Assembly (NCBI RefSeq): GCF_003865075.1
Contig: NZ_BHWB01000003.1
Coordinates: forward strand, 248,001-312,000
From: Bacteroides faecalis
GTDB taxonomy: Bacteria; Bacteroidota; Bacteroidia; Bacteroidales; Bacteroidaceae
Direction of reading: 5' to 3'
DNA: 64,000 nt
How positions within the stretch are numbered: position 1 is the first letter of the stretch; the number at the start of each line of letters is the position of its first letter. This document shows, piece after piece, positions 45,563 through 54,596 of this stretch. The notes beneath the pieces are model-generated. The model saw nothing but the letters and a program-made list of their open reading frames with translations. It made no database searches and was not told the DNA's origin. The translations under genes were made by a program, and so were the position numbers.

Positions 45563-45961
45563 CTAAATGATAAGTACAGAATGTAGTGCCAACCTCTGTC
45601 GAGGACAGCCATGTGGCGGATCCCAAAAACGAGAATAGACCTCCGAATAGTCCATACATATCGAAGCCATCCATTCATTTATCTGTCCATAAAATAATGC
45701 AATCACCGGAACAGAAACTGTCATCTCGGAAGTGTGCTTCATCAAATCAATCTTGTAGATAGTAGCTGTACAGCCTTCTTCCTTACAATCTTTCTTTGAA
45801 TCACAAGAATGAACTTTTCGGCATTTAGAACAACCATCCATACAACAGTTCTGTGCACTCTCACAACGAACACAGCAATAATGCATAATAGACACCCCTA
45901 CTCCTGAATAAATTATCAGAAGAGAAAGAAACATTACTGTTATGTAAGATAGTTTTTTCAT
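45563..45961 (-). CDS. HYC_CC_PP family exported protein
   Basis: Protein of 132 residues, start set at ATG 45961 because a promoter box ends 8 nt upstream of it and a signal peptide begins there (MKKLSYITVMFLSLLIIYSG). It then shows HYCCVRCESAQNCC, a dense run of cysteines (CSKCRKVHSCDSKKDC) and, at the C-terminus, WDPPHGCPRQRLALHSV: the HYC, CC and PP features after which this Bacteroidetes family is named. These proteins accompany heavy-metal efflux genes, as here. It probably binds metal in the periplasm. Same strand as the receptor operon, 147 nt upstream. Confidence 0.82.
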   Translation of the reverse strand: MKKLSYITVMFLSLLIIYSGVGVSIMHYCCVRCESAQNCCMDGCSKCRKVHSCDSKKDCKEEGCTATIYKIDLMKHTSEMTVSVPVIALFYGQINEWMASICMDYSEVYSRFWDPPHGCPRQRLALHSVLII

Positions 45962-45969
45962 TATGGGAA

Positions 45970-45977
45970 CAAAGATA
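45970..45977 (-). promoter_or_regulatory. -7 box immediately before the HYC_CC_PP gene
   Basis: TATCTTTG on the minus strand ends 8 nt before ATG 45961, so the mRNA leader would be only a few nucleotides. Confidence 0.6.
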
Positions 45978-46091
45978 GTCATAAAAATAGAGAGCCCTAT
46001 ATTTTTAACAATAATAATGAGAAAGATCGATATGCCGTTCGAAATACCTAATATTTTTCCTTTTTTATTCGTCGGATTCGGTAAATTCATT

Positions 46092-46099
46092 TATATTTG
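46092..46099 (+). promoter_or_regulatory. -7 box for the DUF3298 lipoprotein gene
   Basis: TATATTTG, 48 nt before ATG 46148. It supports 46148 as start, since the longer frame from 46097 would begin inside this box. Confidence 0.6.
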
Positions 46100-46147
46100 T
46101 CGATAAGGAAAGAGACAACAAATATAGAATTTATAGTAAAAACGAAT

Positions 46148-46999
46148 ATGAAAAAACAATATGTCAGCCTGCTTGCGATTATCCTTTCGGCTAGCGGCTT
46201 TTTGTTTTCTTGTCATGACAAGATGAACAAAAATACAGGAGCATTAAAATTCGATAGTATTCAGGTAAACGAAACTGTACATCTCTTTAATGATACAGCT
46301 AAACCTGCATGTAACATAGTTGTTAATTTCACTTATGCTGTCAAGTCATCAGATCCGGTTTTAAAAGACAGCATCAACTCCTATTTCATTTCTACTTTCT
46401 TCAGTGATAAATACATTGGAGAACAACCTAAGAAAATCGTGAAAGAATATACAGACGAATATATCAACACATATCTTCACGACCAAGAACCGATGTATCT
46501 GGAAAGTGAAAAAAACAAAGATGACGAATCGGCAATAGGATCATGGTATTCTTTCTATAAAAGTCTTGAAAGTCGTGTACAACTTTATGAGAAAGACCTT
46601 CTCGTTTACCGTATTGACTATAACGAATACACCGGAGGGGCTCATGGTATGTACATGACTACTTATCTAAATATGGACCTTACCTTAATGCGTCCGCTTC
46701 GTCTGGACGATCTTTTCGTTGGAGACTACAAAGATGCGCTGACTGACCTGATTTGGAATCAATTAATGGCCGAAAACAATGTAACGACCCATGAAGCTCT
46801 AGAAGACTTAGGATATGCTTCTACCGGAGACATTACCCCTATAGAAAACTTTTATCTGAGTAAGGATGGTATTACCTTCTACTATAATATATATGATATC
46901 ACACCGTACTCCATGGGACCGGTCAAAGTAACGATCCCTTTCTCCATGATGGAGCACTTGTTAGGTAGCAATCCGATTCTAGGAGATTTGAAAGGCTAA
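46148..46999 (+). CDS. DUF3298/RsiV-like lipoprotein
   Basis: Lipoprotein of 283 residues: signal peptide with lipobox (LLAIILSASGFLFSC), then a DUF4163-like region and a DUF3298 domain (YRIDYNEYTGGAHGMYMTTY; LRLDDLFVGDYKDALTDLIW; FYLSKDGITFYYNIYDITPY). DUF3298 is the extracellular domain of RsiV, a lysozyme-binding anti-sigma factor in Bacillus, but this protein has no cytoplasmic sigma-binding part. Function in Bacteroides is not established. It is 38 nt upstream of rsmG on the same strand. Confidence 0.88.
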   Translation: MKKQYVSLLAIILSASGFLFSCHDKMNKNTGALKFDSIQVNETVHLFNDTAKPACNIVVNFTYAVKSSDPVLKDSINSYFISTFFSDKYIGEQPKKIVKEYTDEYINTYLHDQEPMYLESEKNKDDESAIGSWYSFYKSLESRVQLYEKDLLVYRIDYNEYTGGAHGMYMTTYLNMDLTLMRPLRLDDLFVGDYKDALTDLIWNQLMAENNVTTHEALEDLGYASTGDITPIENFYLSKDGITFYYNIYDITPYSMGPVKVTIPFSMMEHLLGSNPILGDLKG

Positions 47000-47037
47000 A
47001 AAGTCATAATCGATAAATTATAATTCAAAACAAGAAA

Positions 47038-47658
47038 GTGGAAATCATTCTTAAATATTTTCCGAATCTCACGGAAGAGCAGTTCAAACAGTTTGCCGCT
47101 CTATACGACCTCTATATTGATTGGAATTCTAAAATCAATGTGATCTCTCGCAAAGATATCGAGAACTTATATGAGCATCATGTACTTCATTCATTAGGTA
47201 TCGCCAAAGTGATCAAATTCCATCCCGGCACTAGTGTCATGGATCTCGGTACCGGGGGAGGTTTCCCGGGCATTCCTTTGGCAATTCTATTTCCTGAGGT
47301 AAAATTTCATATGGTAGACAGTATTGGTAAAAAAGTACGTGTAGCAACAGAAATAGCCAATGCTATCGGATTGAAAAATGTCACTTTCCGTCATGCGCGT
47401 GCCGAAGAGGAAAAACAACAGTTTGATTTTGTTGTAAGTCGTGCCGTTATGCCTTTGGCTGATTTAATAAAAATCATAAAAAAAAATATATCCCCCAAAC
47501 AACAGAACGCTTTGCCTAACGGATTAATCTGCCTTAAAGGCGGCGAGCTGGAACATGAAACAACGCCATTCAAGCATAAAGTCGTGATGAGCAACCTCAG
47601 TGACAATTTTGAAGAAGAATTCTTTAAAACCAAAAAGGTAGTGTATGTCCCACTTTAA
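47038..47658 (+). CDS. rsmG: 16S rRNA (guanine-N7) methyltransferase RsmG
   Basis: GidB/RsmG of 206 residues that methylates G527 of 16S rRNA. It begins with GTG 47038. Motifs: LYDLYIDWNSKINVISRKD, LYEHHVLHSLGI, and the SAM loop MDLGTGGGFPGIPLAILFP; FVVSRAVMPLADL follows. It lies between the DUF3298 gene and the MBL hydrolase, 21 nt before the latter. Confidence 0.97.
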   Translation: MEIILKYFPNLTEEQFKQFAALYDLYIDWNSKINVISRKDIENLYEHHVLHSLGIAKVIKFHPGTSVMDLGTGGGFPGIPLAILFPEVKFHMVDSIGKKVRVATEIANAIGLKNVTFRHARAEEEKQQFDFVVSRAVMPLADLIKIIKKNISPKQQNALPNGLICLKGGELEHETTPFKHKVVMSNLSDNFEEEFFKTKKVVYVPL

Positions 47659-47679
47659 AGAGAAATCATTATTAAAACC

Positions 47680-48318
47680 ATGAAAATAAAGAGATTTGAA
47701 TTTAATATGTTTCCTGTAAACTGTTATGTTATATGGGACGAGACTAAAGAAGCCGTGGTTATTGATCCCGGTTGCTTTTATGATGAAGAGAGACAGACTT
47801 TAAAGAACTTTATCCTTACCAATAATCTGAATGTAAAGCATTTGCTCAACACTCACCTACACTTGGACCATATTTTCGGCAATCCGTTTATGCTGAAAGA
47901 GTTCGGGCTGTCGGCAGAAGCTAATAAAGCGGATGAGTATTGGATTGACGAAGCTCCGAAACAAAGCCGTATGTTTGGTTTCCAATTACAAGAAGAACCT
48001 GTTCCATTAGGTAAATACCTTCATGATGGAGATATCATAACTTTCGGGAATACAAAACTGGAAGCCATTCATGTACCAGGTCATTCCCCAGGAAGTTTGG
48101 TTTATTATTGCAAAGAAGATAATTGTATGTTTTCAGGAGACGTATTATTTCAGGGAAGTATCGGTCGTGCTGACCTCACAGGCGGAAACTTTGACGAACT
48201 AATAGAGCATATTTGCAGCCGTTTGTTCGTACTTCCCAATGAAACAGTTGTTTATCCGGGACACGGTGCGCCCACAACTATCGGCATGGAGAAAGCTGAG
48301 AATCCATTTTTTAGGTAA
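47680..48318 (+). CDS. Metallo-beta-lactamase-fold hydrolase
   Basis: MBL-fold hydrolase of 212 residues. Metal ligands are visible as THLHLDH, in HVPGHSPGSLVYYC, the Asp in FSGDVLFQGSIGR, and the last His in YPGHGAPTTIG. This is the glyoxalase-II-like group; a thioester hydrolase role is likely but the substrate is unknown. It is 21 nt downstream of rsmG. Confidence 0.9.
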   Translation: MKIKRFEFNMFPVNCYVIWDETKEAVVIDPGCFYDEERQTLKNFILTNNLNVKHLLNTHLHLDHIFGNPFMLKEFGLSAEANKADEYWIDEAPKQSRMFGFQLQEEPVPLGKYLHDGDIITFGNTKLEAIHVPGHSPGSLVYYCKEDNCMFSGDVLFQGSIGRADLTGGNFDELIEHICSRLFVLPNETVVYPGHGAPTTIGMEKAENPFFR

Positions 48319-48370
48319 AATGCTTCTGAAGCTACCTGATAATAGTAATAATCAGAAAATGAAAAAGCAT

Positions 48371-48465
48371 GGAGCTGACTAAAAAGATAGAATCATTTAT
48401 CTTCCTTACTATAAATATCTATAGGAAATACAAACAATGAATATTCAGACTTTTTAGTCAACTCC
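48371..48465. promoter_or_regulatory. Long-range inverted repeat in gcvP leader region
   Basis: GGAGCTGACTAAAAAG (48371-48386) and CTTTTTAGTCAACTCC (48450-48465) pair over 16 positions with one G-U type mismatch, enclosing 63 nt. The right arm ends 30 nt before the gcvP start. It does not match the glycine riboswitch as far as I can see. It may be a leader structure or a terminator of the upstream gene. Confidence 0.5.
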
Positions 48466-48495
48466 CCAAAAATAAGACTTTAAATTAATACATGT

Positions 48496-51393
48496 ATGGA
48501 CAATACAGAAACATCCAGAAATTCCTTCTCCTTTGTCGGAGAAAACTGGGGAACAACTTTTGCTAGCCGTCATATCGGTATCAATGAAGAAGATATCACT
48601 GTGATGCTTCGTAAAATTGGTGTGAATTCATTAGACGAATTGATTGACCAAATAATTCCTGCCAATATCCGACTAAAAACACCATTAGCATTGACACCTC
48701 CACTTACGGAGTATGAATTCAGCCGCCACATTTCAGAGCTTGCAAACAAAAATAAATTATATGCTACCTATATCGGTATGGGATGGTATAATACCATCAC
48801 TCCTGCCGTAATCCAACGAAATGTATTTGAAAATCCTGTATGGTACACATCCTATACTCCTTATCAAACGGAAGTATCACAAGGACGATTGGAAGCACTG
48901 ATGAATTTTCAGACAGCAATCTGTGACCTCACAGCCATGCCACTAGCCAACTGCTCGTTACTGGACGAAGCGACTGCTGCTGCCGAAGCTGTCAGCATGA
49001 TGTATTCCTTGCGATCACGTGCACAGCAAAAAACAGGTGCAAATGTCGTTTTTGTCGATGAAAATATCTTTCCGCAAACATTGGCAGTAATGACCACGCG
49101 TGCCATTCCCCAAGGGATTGAGTTACGAGTTGGGAAATATAAAGAATTCGAACCGACACCGGAAGTTTTCGCTTGTATATTGCAATATCCCAATTCTAAT
49201 GGAAACGTAGAAGACTACGCTGCATTTACTGAAAAAGCGCATACCGCGGAATGTAAAGTTGCCATTGCAGCAGATATTCTCAGCCTTGCTTTATTGACTC
49301 CTCCGGGAGAATGGGGGGCAGATATCGTATTTGGAACCACACAACGTCTTGGAACACCAATGTTCTATGGAGGTCCTTCAGCTGCTTATTTTGCTACACG
49401 CGACGAGTATAAACGAAATATGCCGGGACGAATCATCGGATGGTCTAAAGATAAATACGGAAAACTCTGTTATCGCATGGCTTTACAAACCCGCGAACAG
49501 CATATTAAACGTGAAAAGGCAACCTCAAATATCTGCACAGCACAAGCTTTACTGGCTACGATGGCAGGTTTCTATGCAGTTTATCATGGGCAAGAGGGTA
49601 TCCGAACGATTGCATCACGTATCCATAGTATCACTGTTTTGCTCGAAAAACAACTGAAAAAACTTGGTTATACACAAGTCAATGCAAACTACTTTGATAC
49701 TCTTCGTTTCGAACTCCCTGAACAAACTTCCGCTCAACAGATACGTACTATTGCACTAAGCAAAGAAGTCAATCTACGTTACTATGACAACGGAAATGTC
49801 GGCTTCAGCATTGACGAAACTACAGATATTGCTGCTACCAACGTATTACTTTCCATTTTTGCCATCGCTGCCGGGAAAGACTATCAGAAAATAGAAGAAA
49901 TTCCCGAAAAATGGAATATTGACAAGTCACTAAAACGTTCATCATCTTTTCTGACGCATGAGGTATTCTGCAAATATCACACAGAAACAGAAATGATGCG
50001 ATATATCAAACGTCTGGATCGGAAAGATATATCACTCGTACAATCCATGATTTCACTAGGATCGTGTACAATGAAATTGAATGCAGCAGCAGAAATGCTA
50101 CCTCTGAGTTGTCCGGAATTTATGAGTATGCATCCGTTCGTTCCCGAAGAACAAGCAGAAGGCTATCGTGAATTAATCAATAATCTTAGTAATGATTTAA
50201 AAATTATCACTGGATTTGCAGGAGTAAGTCTACAACCTAATTCAGGTGCCGCGGGAGAATATGCAGGCCTTCGTGTTATCCGTGCCTATCTCGAAAGTAT
50301 CGGTCAGGGACATCGTAACAAAATATTAATTCCTGCTTCAGCTCATGGAACAAATCCGGCTTCTGCTGTTCAGGCAGGTTTCGATACAGTTATCTGTGCA
50401 TGTGATGAACATGGAAATGTGGACATGAATGACCTTCGTGCAAAAGCAGGAGAAAACAAAGGCGAGTTGGCTGCACTAATGATTACTTATCCCTCTACAC
50501 ATGGTATCTTTGAAACAGAAATAAAAGAAATCTGTGATATTATCCATAGCTGTGGTGCACAAGTCTATATGGATGGTGCAAACATGAATGCACAAGTCGG
50601 ACTTACAAATCCGGGATTTATCGGTGCAGACGTTTGTCACTTAAATCTACACAAAACATTCGCTTCACCTCACGGTGGAGGAGGTCCAGGGGTAGGTCCT
50701 ATTTGTGTAGCTAAACATTTAGTTCCTTTCCTCCCTGGACATAGCATTTTCGGTAATTCTCAAAATCAGGTATCTTCTGCTCCGTTCGGTAGTGCAGGTA
50801 TTTTGCCTATTACTTATGGATATATTCGAATGATGGGAACGCAAGGTCTTACTCAAGCTACCAAGATAGCTATTTTGAATGCTAATTATCTGGCTGCTTG
50901 TCTAAAAGACACTTATGGAATAGTTTATCGGGGGGCTAATGGTTTCGTAGGTCATGAAATGATTCTGGAATGTCGCAAACTGTACGAAGAAACCAGAATA
51001 TCAGAGAATGATATTGCCAAACGTCTCATGGATTACGGTTACCACGCACCTACCCTATCCTTCCCTGTTCATGGTACATTGATGATTGAACCGACTGAAA
51101 GTGAGAGTCTTTCTGAACTGGACAATTTCGTGAATGTAATGCTCACTATCTGGAAGGAAATCCAAGAAGTGAAAGATGGCGAAGCAAACAAAAACGACAA
51201 TGTATTGGTGAATGCTCCTCATCCGGAATATGAAGTAGTCAGTGATCATTGGGAACACTGCTATTCACGGGAAAAGGCAGCATATCCGATTGAAAGCGTA
51301 CGTGAAAATAAATTTTGGGTAAATGTAGCCCGGGTAGATAATACACTGGGAGACCGCAAGTTATTAGCAACACGTTACGGATCATTCGAATAG
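48496..51393 (+). CDS. gcvP: Glycine dehydrogenase (decarboxylating), P protein
   Basis: Single-chain P protein of the glycine cleavage system, 965 residues, normal for the fused P1-P2 form. N-terminal half: FASRHIGINEEDITVMLRKI, YTPYQTEVSQGRLEALMNFQ and NCSLLDEATAAAEA. C-terminal half: LGSCTMKLNAAAEM, ANMNAQVGLTNPG, and the PLP lysine in LNLHKTFASPHGGGGPG. It decarboxylates glycine and loads the aminomethyl group on lipoyl-GcvH; LipB at 38.8 kb supplies lipoylation. Other gcv genes are not in the window. Two hairpins follow. Confidence 0.98.
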   Translation: MDNTETSRNSFSFVGENWGTTFASRHIGINEEDITVMLRKIGVNSLDELIDQIIPANIRLKTPLALTPPLTEYEFSRHISELANKNKLYATYIGMGWYNTITPAVIQRNVFENPVWYTSYTPYQTEVSQGRLEALMNFQTAICDLTAMPLANCSLLDEATAAAEAVSMMYSLRSRAQQKTGANVVFVDENIFPQTLAVMTTRAIPQGIELRVGKYKEFEPTPEVFACILQYPNSNGNVEDYAAFTEKAHTAECKVAIAADILSLALLTPPGEWGADIVFGTTQRLGTPMFYGGPSAAYFATRDEYKRNMPGRIIGWSKDKYGKLCYRMALQTREQHIKREKATSNICTAQALLATMAGFYAVYHGQEGIRTIASRIHSITVLLEKQLKKLGYTQVNANYFDTLRFELPEQTSAQQIRTIALSKEVNLRYYDNGNVGFSIDETTDIAATNVLLSIFAIAAGKDYQKIEEIPEKWNIDKSLKRSSSFLTHEVFCKYHTETEMMRYIKRLDRKDISLVQSMISLGSCTMKLNAAAEMLPLSCPEFMSMHPFVPEEQAEGYRELINNLSNDLKIITGFAGVSLQPNSGAAGEYAGLRVIRAYLESIGQGHRNKILIPASAHGTNPASAVQAGFDTVICACDEHGNVDMNDLRAKAGENKGELAALMITYPSTHGIFETEIKEICDIIHSCGAQVYMDGANMNAQVGLTNPGFIGADVCHLNLHKTFASPHGGGGPGVGPICVAKHLVPFLPGHSIFGNSQNQVSSAPFGSAGILPITYGYIRMMGTQGLTQATKIAILNANYLAACLKDTYGIVYRGANGFVGHEMILECRKLYEETRISENDIAKRLMDYGYHAPTLSFPVHGTLMIEPTESESLSELDNFVNVMLTIWKEIQEVKDGEANKNDNVLVNAPHPEYEVVSDHWEHCYSREKAAYPIESVRENKFWVNVARVDNTLGDRKLLATRYGSFE

Positions 51394-51456
51394 ATTTTCT
51401 ATCTATCAACAAAACAAAAGAACTGTTCCAAACAGATACTTTCTGTTATAACTAAT

Positions 51457-51502
51457 AAAGTGCACCTTAAAAGTAGATAAACAAACTTATAAGGTGCACT
51501 TT
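51457..51502. terminator. Hairpin 1 after gcvP
   Basis: AAAGTGCACCTTA (51457-51469) and TAAGGTGCACTTT (51490-51502) are perfectly complementary with a 20-nt loop; likely a bidirectional terminator between convergent gcvP and nitroreductase genes. Confidence 0.75.
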
Positions 51503-51503
51503 A

Positions 51504-51550
51504 CATAAGCCCTGGGATTACATTGACTGATCCCAAGACTTATGTTTTTT
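51504..51550 (+). terminator. Hairpin 2 after gcvP with T-run
   Basis: CATAAG/CTTATG and TGGGAT/ATCCCA make an interrupted stem (51504-51544) followed by TTTTTT (51545-51550), a second terminator in the gcvP direction. Confidence 0.7.
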
Positions 51551-51629
51551 CATCCCAGATCTTTTTAGAATTCATTCCTGAACTCATGGATGTTCATCCC
51601 AGAGGTTATTGAAGTTATGCAGGAATCTC

Positions 51630-52199
51630 TTATTTTACAATCGTCACCGTTCCGACTTTTACTGTCTTTTCTTTCTTCGGTATCTGCGGATCGGCAAATC
51701 CCAATGCAACACAACCGTATACCTTATGATTTTCAGGAACACCTAATGAGGTAATAAATTCCCGCACTTCCGGATCATCGCAAGTTGTTCCAAGTTGATT
51801 AATCCAGCAAGAACCAATACCCAAGGAAGTAGCGGCCAAAAACATATTTTCAATAGCACAAGCACAATCCATACCAGCCCACCATTGAGTAGATTCGTTA
51901 GATACAATCACTAAAGTTGGCGCATGATAATAACAACAATAGCTTTGATTATGTCCACGTTCCTGCATACGTTGGTCATCACTTTTGGCAAATGCCCCTT
52001 TGATGCAGTTATTCAATTCAGTCAGTTTATCAGCGTTTTGAATAGCAGTAAAATGCCATGATTCATAATGCATTCCGTTTGGAGCATATGTAGCTGCTTC
52101 CAAAATAGTTTGCAAATCCTCGTAAGATATTTGCTGATCTGTATAAGCTCGCACACTACGACGTGCTTTAATATTTTCTAAAACTTCATTTGTCTTCAT
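51630..52199 (-). CDS. Nitroreductase-family FMN oxidoreductase
   Basis: FMN-dependent oxidoreductase of 189 residues. ARRSVRAYTDQQISYEDLQ is the usual N-terminal FMN-phosphate site, ATYAPNGMHYESWHF follows, and GMDCACAIENMFLAATSLGI with SCWINQLG is the core helix. The natural substrate is unknown; such enzymes reduce quinones, flavins or nitro compounds with NAD(P)H. It stands alone, convergent with gcvP. Confidence 0.92.
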   Translation of the reverse strand: MKTNEVLENIKARRSVRAYTDQQISYEDLQTILEAATYAPNGMHYESWHFTAIQNADKLTELNNCIKGAFAKSDDQRMQERGHNQSYCCYYHAPTLVIVSNESTQWWAGMDCACAIENMFLAATSLGIGSCWINQLGTTCDDPEVREFITSLGVPENHKVYGCVALGFADPQIPKKEKTVKVGTVTIVK

Positions 52200-52357
52200 A
52201 CTCCTTATCTCATTTCATTTCTGTACAAACTGTTTTTACTTCTCCTGATACTTCCGGTTCCATTACAATATAATTCAAGTCCATTCTCATACGAATAATC
52301 CAGATAACACAATTATATACAAAACCAGTTTTTTCCCTATGATTTATTCAGTTACAC

Positions 52358-53443
52358 TTATCGTTTCGTCAACCCAATCTTAACATTCAACTTGAAATAA
52401 TACGTACCATTCTCTTTTTCCAGGAAGCCGTATTTATCTTTATCCAACGATCCTTTCTCCAAACGTGAATTCCGGAAAAGAAAATCTTCCATCACCTGTT
52501 TTTCTGATTTATGATAACATAGCACATTGCCACCTCCATCCATTAGTAATATCCCTTCTACAGCAGAATCCTGCCCGTTATATATTTTTGCAGGACGCAT
52601 CCCCAACGCCAATGCCATAAGGAACTGCTTTATCTTAAACTCATAAAAACAATGTTTATTTATCAATTCATTTTTTATCTTTAAAGGATTGATTTGCTTA
52701 ATAAGCTCAGTTAATTCACTGATACGAGTCACATCATCTAAGTGCATAATACGTACCATTTCAGCCAACACTCGTGGAAAATGTAAATCAATCATCGACA
52801 AATTACTACGAAATATCCGATCGGCTACATCCGAATATTTAAGCACACCACCCAAACGTTCAATCATCATGATTCGCTCAGCCACCTCAGTCGGCGATTC
52901 CGGTAATGCATTAATCTTATTTACTGTGGGGGTAGCAAATTTGATTCCACTCTGTTCCAACTTCAAGTTTGCTGCACGTCCCCCATCTAGCAACGGATTC
53001 ATAACACTCAACCGCGAGCGTACATTAAATCCGCTCAGAGGTGCTTCAGGATGCCAGAAAGCAATAGAAAAATCTGTGCGGTCTTCCGTCTTCGCCTCCA
53101 AATCAAAGATAGCCACTTCATCCAGAAACTCTTCCACCCCGTCAGGAGAAGTTACTTCATTCTCCGATGAACTCTTTACGGCCTGTAATATCAAATCTGC
53201 TACTATACTAAAATCTTCACGAGGTATAGATTTTGTACTGTTATCGCTTTCGATACGAATATCTTCTTTTTCTATATAATAACGACGTGTACCATCATGT
53301 TCTTCTCGCTGAATCATAGCGATAGGCCAACATACACCTCCTTTTTTCACATCAACTGTACCTAATGCTACTTTTCCGTCAGCAAGTAAACGGAAGAAGG
53401 TTACTAGTTCACACCATTCTCTTTTTGTTGCTTCAAATGCCAT
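52358..53443 (-). CDS. HpaII-family type II restriction endonuclease (no methylase nearby)
   Basis: Protein of 361 residues that reads like the HpaII restriction-endonuclease family: KREWCELVTFFRLLADGKVA at the start, then DLEAKTEDRTDFSIAFWHPE with an acidic pair, and FNVRSRLSVMNPLLDGGRAA. The family cuts CCGG sites. No DNA methyltransferase gene is found within at least 10 kb, and the next gene upstream, yigZ, is unrelated and only 12 nt away, in one operon. Either the methylase is elsewhere, or this protein has lost cutting activity or has taken another role. The family call rests on recall of HpaII-like motifs, not on a search. Confidence 0.75.
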   Translation of the reverse strand: MAFEATKREWCELVTFFRLLADGKVALGTVDVKKGGVCWPIAMIQREEHDGTRRYYIEKEDIRIESDNSTKSIPREDFSIVADLILQAVKSSSENEVTSPDGVEEFLDEVAIFDLEAKTEDRTDFSIAFWHPEAPLSGFNVRSRLSVMNPLLDGGRAANLKLEQSGIKFATPTVNKINALPESPTEVAERIMMIERLGGVLKYSDVADRIFRSNLSMIDLHFPRVLAEMVRIMHLDDVTRISELTELIKQINPLKIKNELINKHCFYEFKIKQFLMALALGMRPAKIYNGQDSAVEGILLMDGGGNVLCYHKSEKQVMEDFLFRNSRLEKGSLDKDKYGFLEKENGTYYFKLNVKIGLTKR

Positions 53444-53455
53444 ATATTTCTGTTC

Positions 53456-54064
53456 TCATTTTTTATCCATAATACGTGCTGTTTCCACCTTTTCCAACCT
53501 TGCACGCAACTTTGACATCATCGAACGACGGATTCTCAACGTCATACTGCAATCCATATCATAGGTTTGACTGATAATCTCCGGTTCTTCTTCTTTCACG
53601 ATACGCATGATGTCATTCATAAAAGGATATTCAAACATTACCGTTACTTCTTCATCAACTGTTTTTTCTATAATAGTTGCAGCCGCAATTGCTTCGGCAG
53701 CAGCAGCTTTATAAGCTACAATCAAGCCACTTGTACCCAACTTAATTCCTCCGAAATATCGAACTACAATAATCAGAATATCAGTCAGTTCATTCGAATT
53801 TATCTGTCCTAGTATTGGTTTACCTGCAGTTCCGGAAGGTTCTCCATTATCGTTTGCACGAAAATCTTTTCGCATTGCTCCCAACATGTATGCATAACAT
53901 ACATGACGGGCATCATAATATTTCTTCTGATACGTTTCAAGATGTGTCTTAATTTCATCGATCGTACGCACAGGAAGGGCAATAGCAATAAACTTGCTTC
54001 GCTTTTCTGTATAAATACCTTCGGAAGGTTCGACTATGGTTTTATAAGTATCTTCAGCAGTCAT
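53456..54064 (-). CDS. YigZ/IMPACT family protein
   Basis: Protein of 202 residues. The UPF0029/IMPACT domain is evident: EKRSKFIAIALPVRTIDEIK, DARHVCYAYMLGA, NDNGEPSGTAGKPILG and ILIIVVRYFGGIKLGTSGLI, then a C-terminal DUF1949-like ferredoxin fold. Role unknown; related proteins touch translation and nucleic acids. ATG 54064 (MTAEDTYKT) is chosen because the promoter box lies at 54069-54076, inside the longer frame that begins at 54106. The HpaII-like gene follows after 12 nt. Confidence 0.93.
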   Translation of the reverse strand: MTAEDTYKTIVEPSEGIYTEKRSKFIAIALPVRTIDEIKTHLETYQKKYYDARHVCYAYMLGAMRKDFRANDNGEPSGTAGKPILGQINSNELTDILIIVVRYFGGIKLGTSGLIVAYKAAAAEAIAAATIIEKTVDEEVTVMFEYPFMNDIMRIVKEEEPEIISQTYDMDCSMTLRIRRSMMSKLRARLEKVETARIMDKK

Positions 54065-54068
54065 GGTG

Positions 54069-54076
54069 CAAAGATA
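54069..54076 (-). promoter_or_regulatory. -7 box immediately before yigZ
   Basis: TATCTTTG on the minus strand ends 4 nt before ATG 54064, which implies a leaderless mRNA. Confidence 0.65.
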
Positions 54077-54345
54077 CAGCTTTATTGATAGAATTCCATC
54101 TCTCACCTGGAAATTATTGTTTACTCAACAGGAACTTAAACAAGTTAAAAAATGCCTTGCAATTTTAGAAAAAACTCATATAGTCTTATAAAACAGTTTT
54201 CTAAAGAAACAAAGCCCGACTCTCAGATTCTGGGATGAATACAATAATAAACAAAATGTCTAATAGAAAGATACGGTATTGTTCTTCTAGCTTTCAGCTT
54301 AAATTTAGTTACCAATGTCTCTTGAACCCACATTATCATTATCTG

Positions 54346-54477
54346 TATTAGAACAATTGAAAGGAGGTACTAGACTTCTTTGGAAGATATATTAGAGTTA
54401 CTCAAAAGATGTACTAGAGTTGTTTGAAAGATATACAATAACAGATCGAAAGATGTACATGACTTGGCTGGAAGATG
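54346..54477. repeat. 22-bp tandem repeat array 1 (six units)
   Basis: Six direct units of exactly 22 bp start at 54346, 54368, 54390, 54412, 54434 and 54456. Consensus is near TACTAGAGTTNTTTGAAAGATG; the best conserved part is the GAAAGATRTAC that spans each junction. Units differ from each other by several bases. TAG stops shift frame in each unit, so the array is not coding. It lies in 1.1 kb without a gene (54077-55189). Confidence 0.88.
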
Positions 54478-54596
54478 TACTTAGATTAATCGTTTTTTTC
54501 ACAAGATACGACTGTTCTTCTTTTGCAGATCGAGAAGTCAGTAGAACTGGATTGAACACTCGACTTTATTGAATCAAATACTTTAATTACTAATGA

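Noticed and set aside
48319..48495. Glycine riboswitch before gcvP
   Set aside because: I could not find the conserved aptamer core, only a long inverted repeat; riboswitch not claimed.
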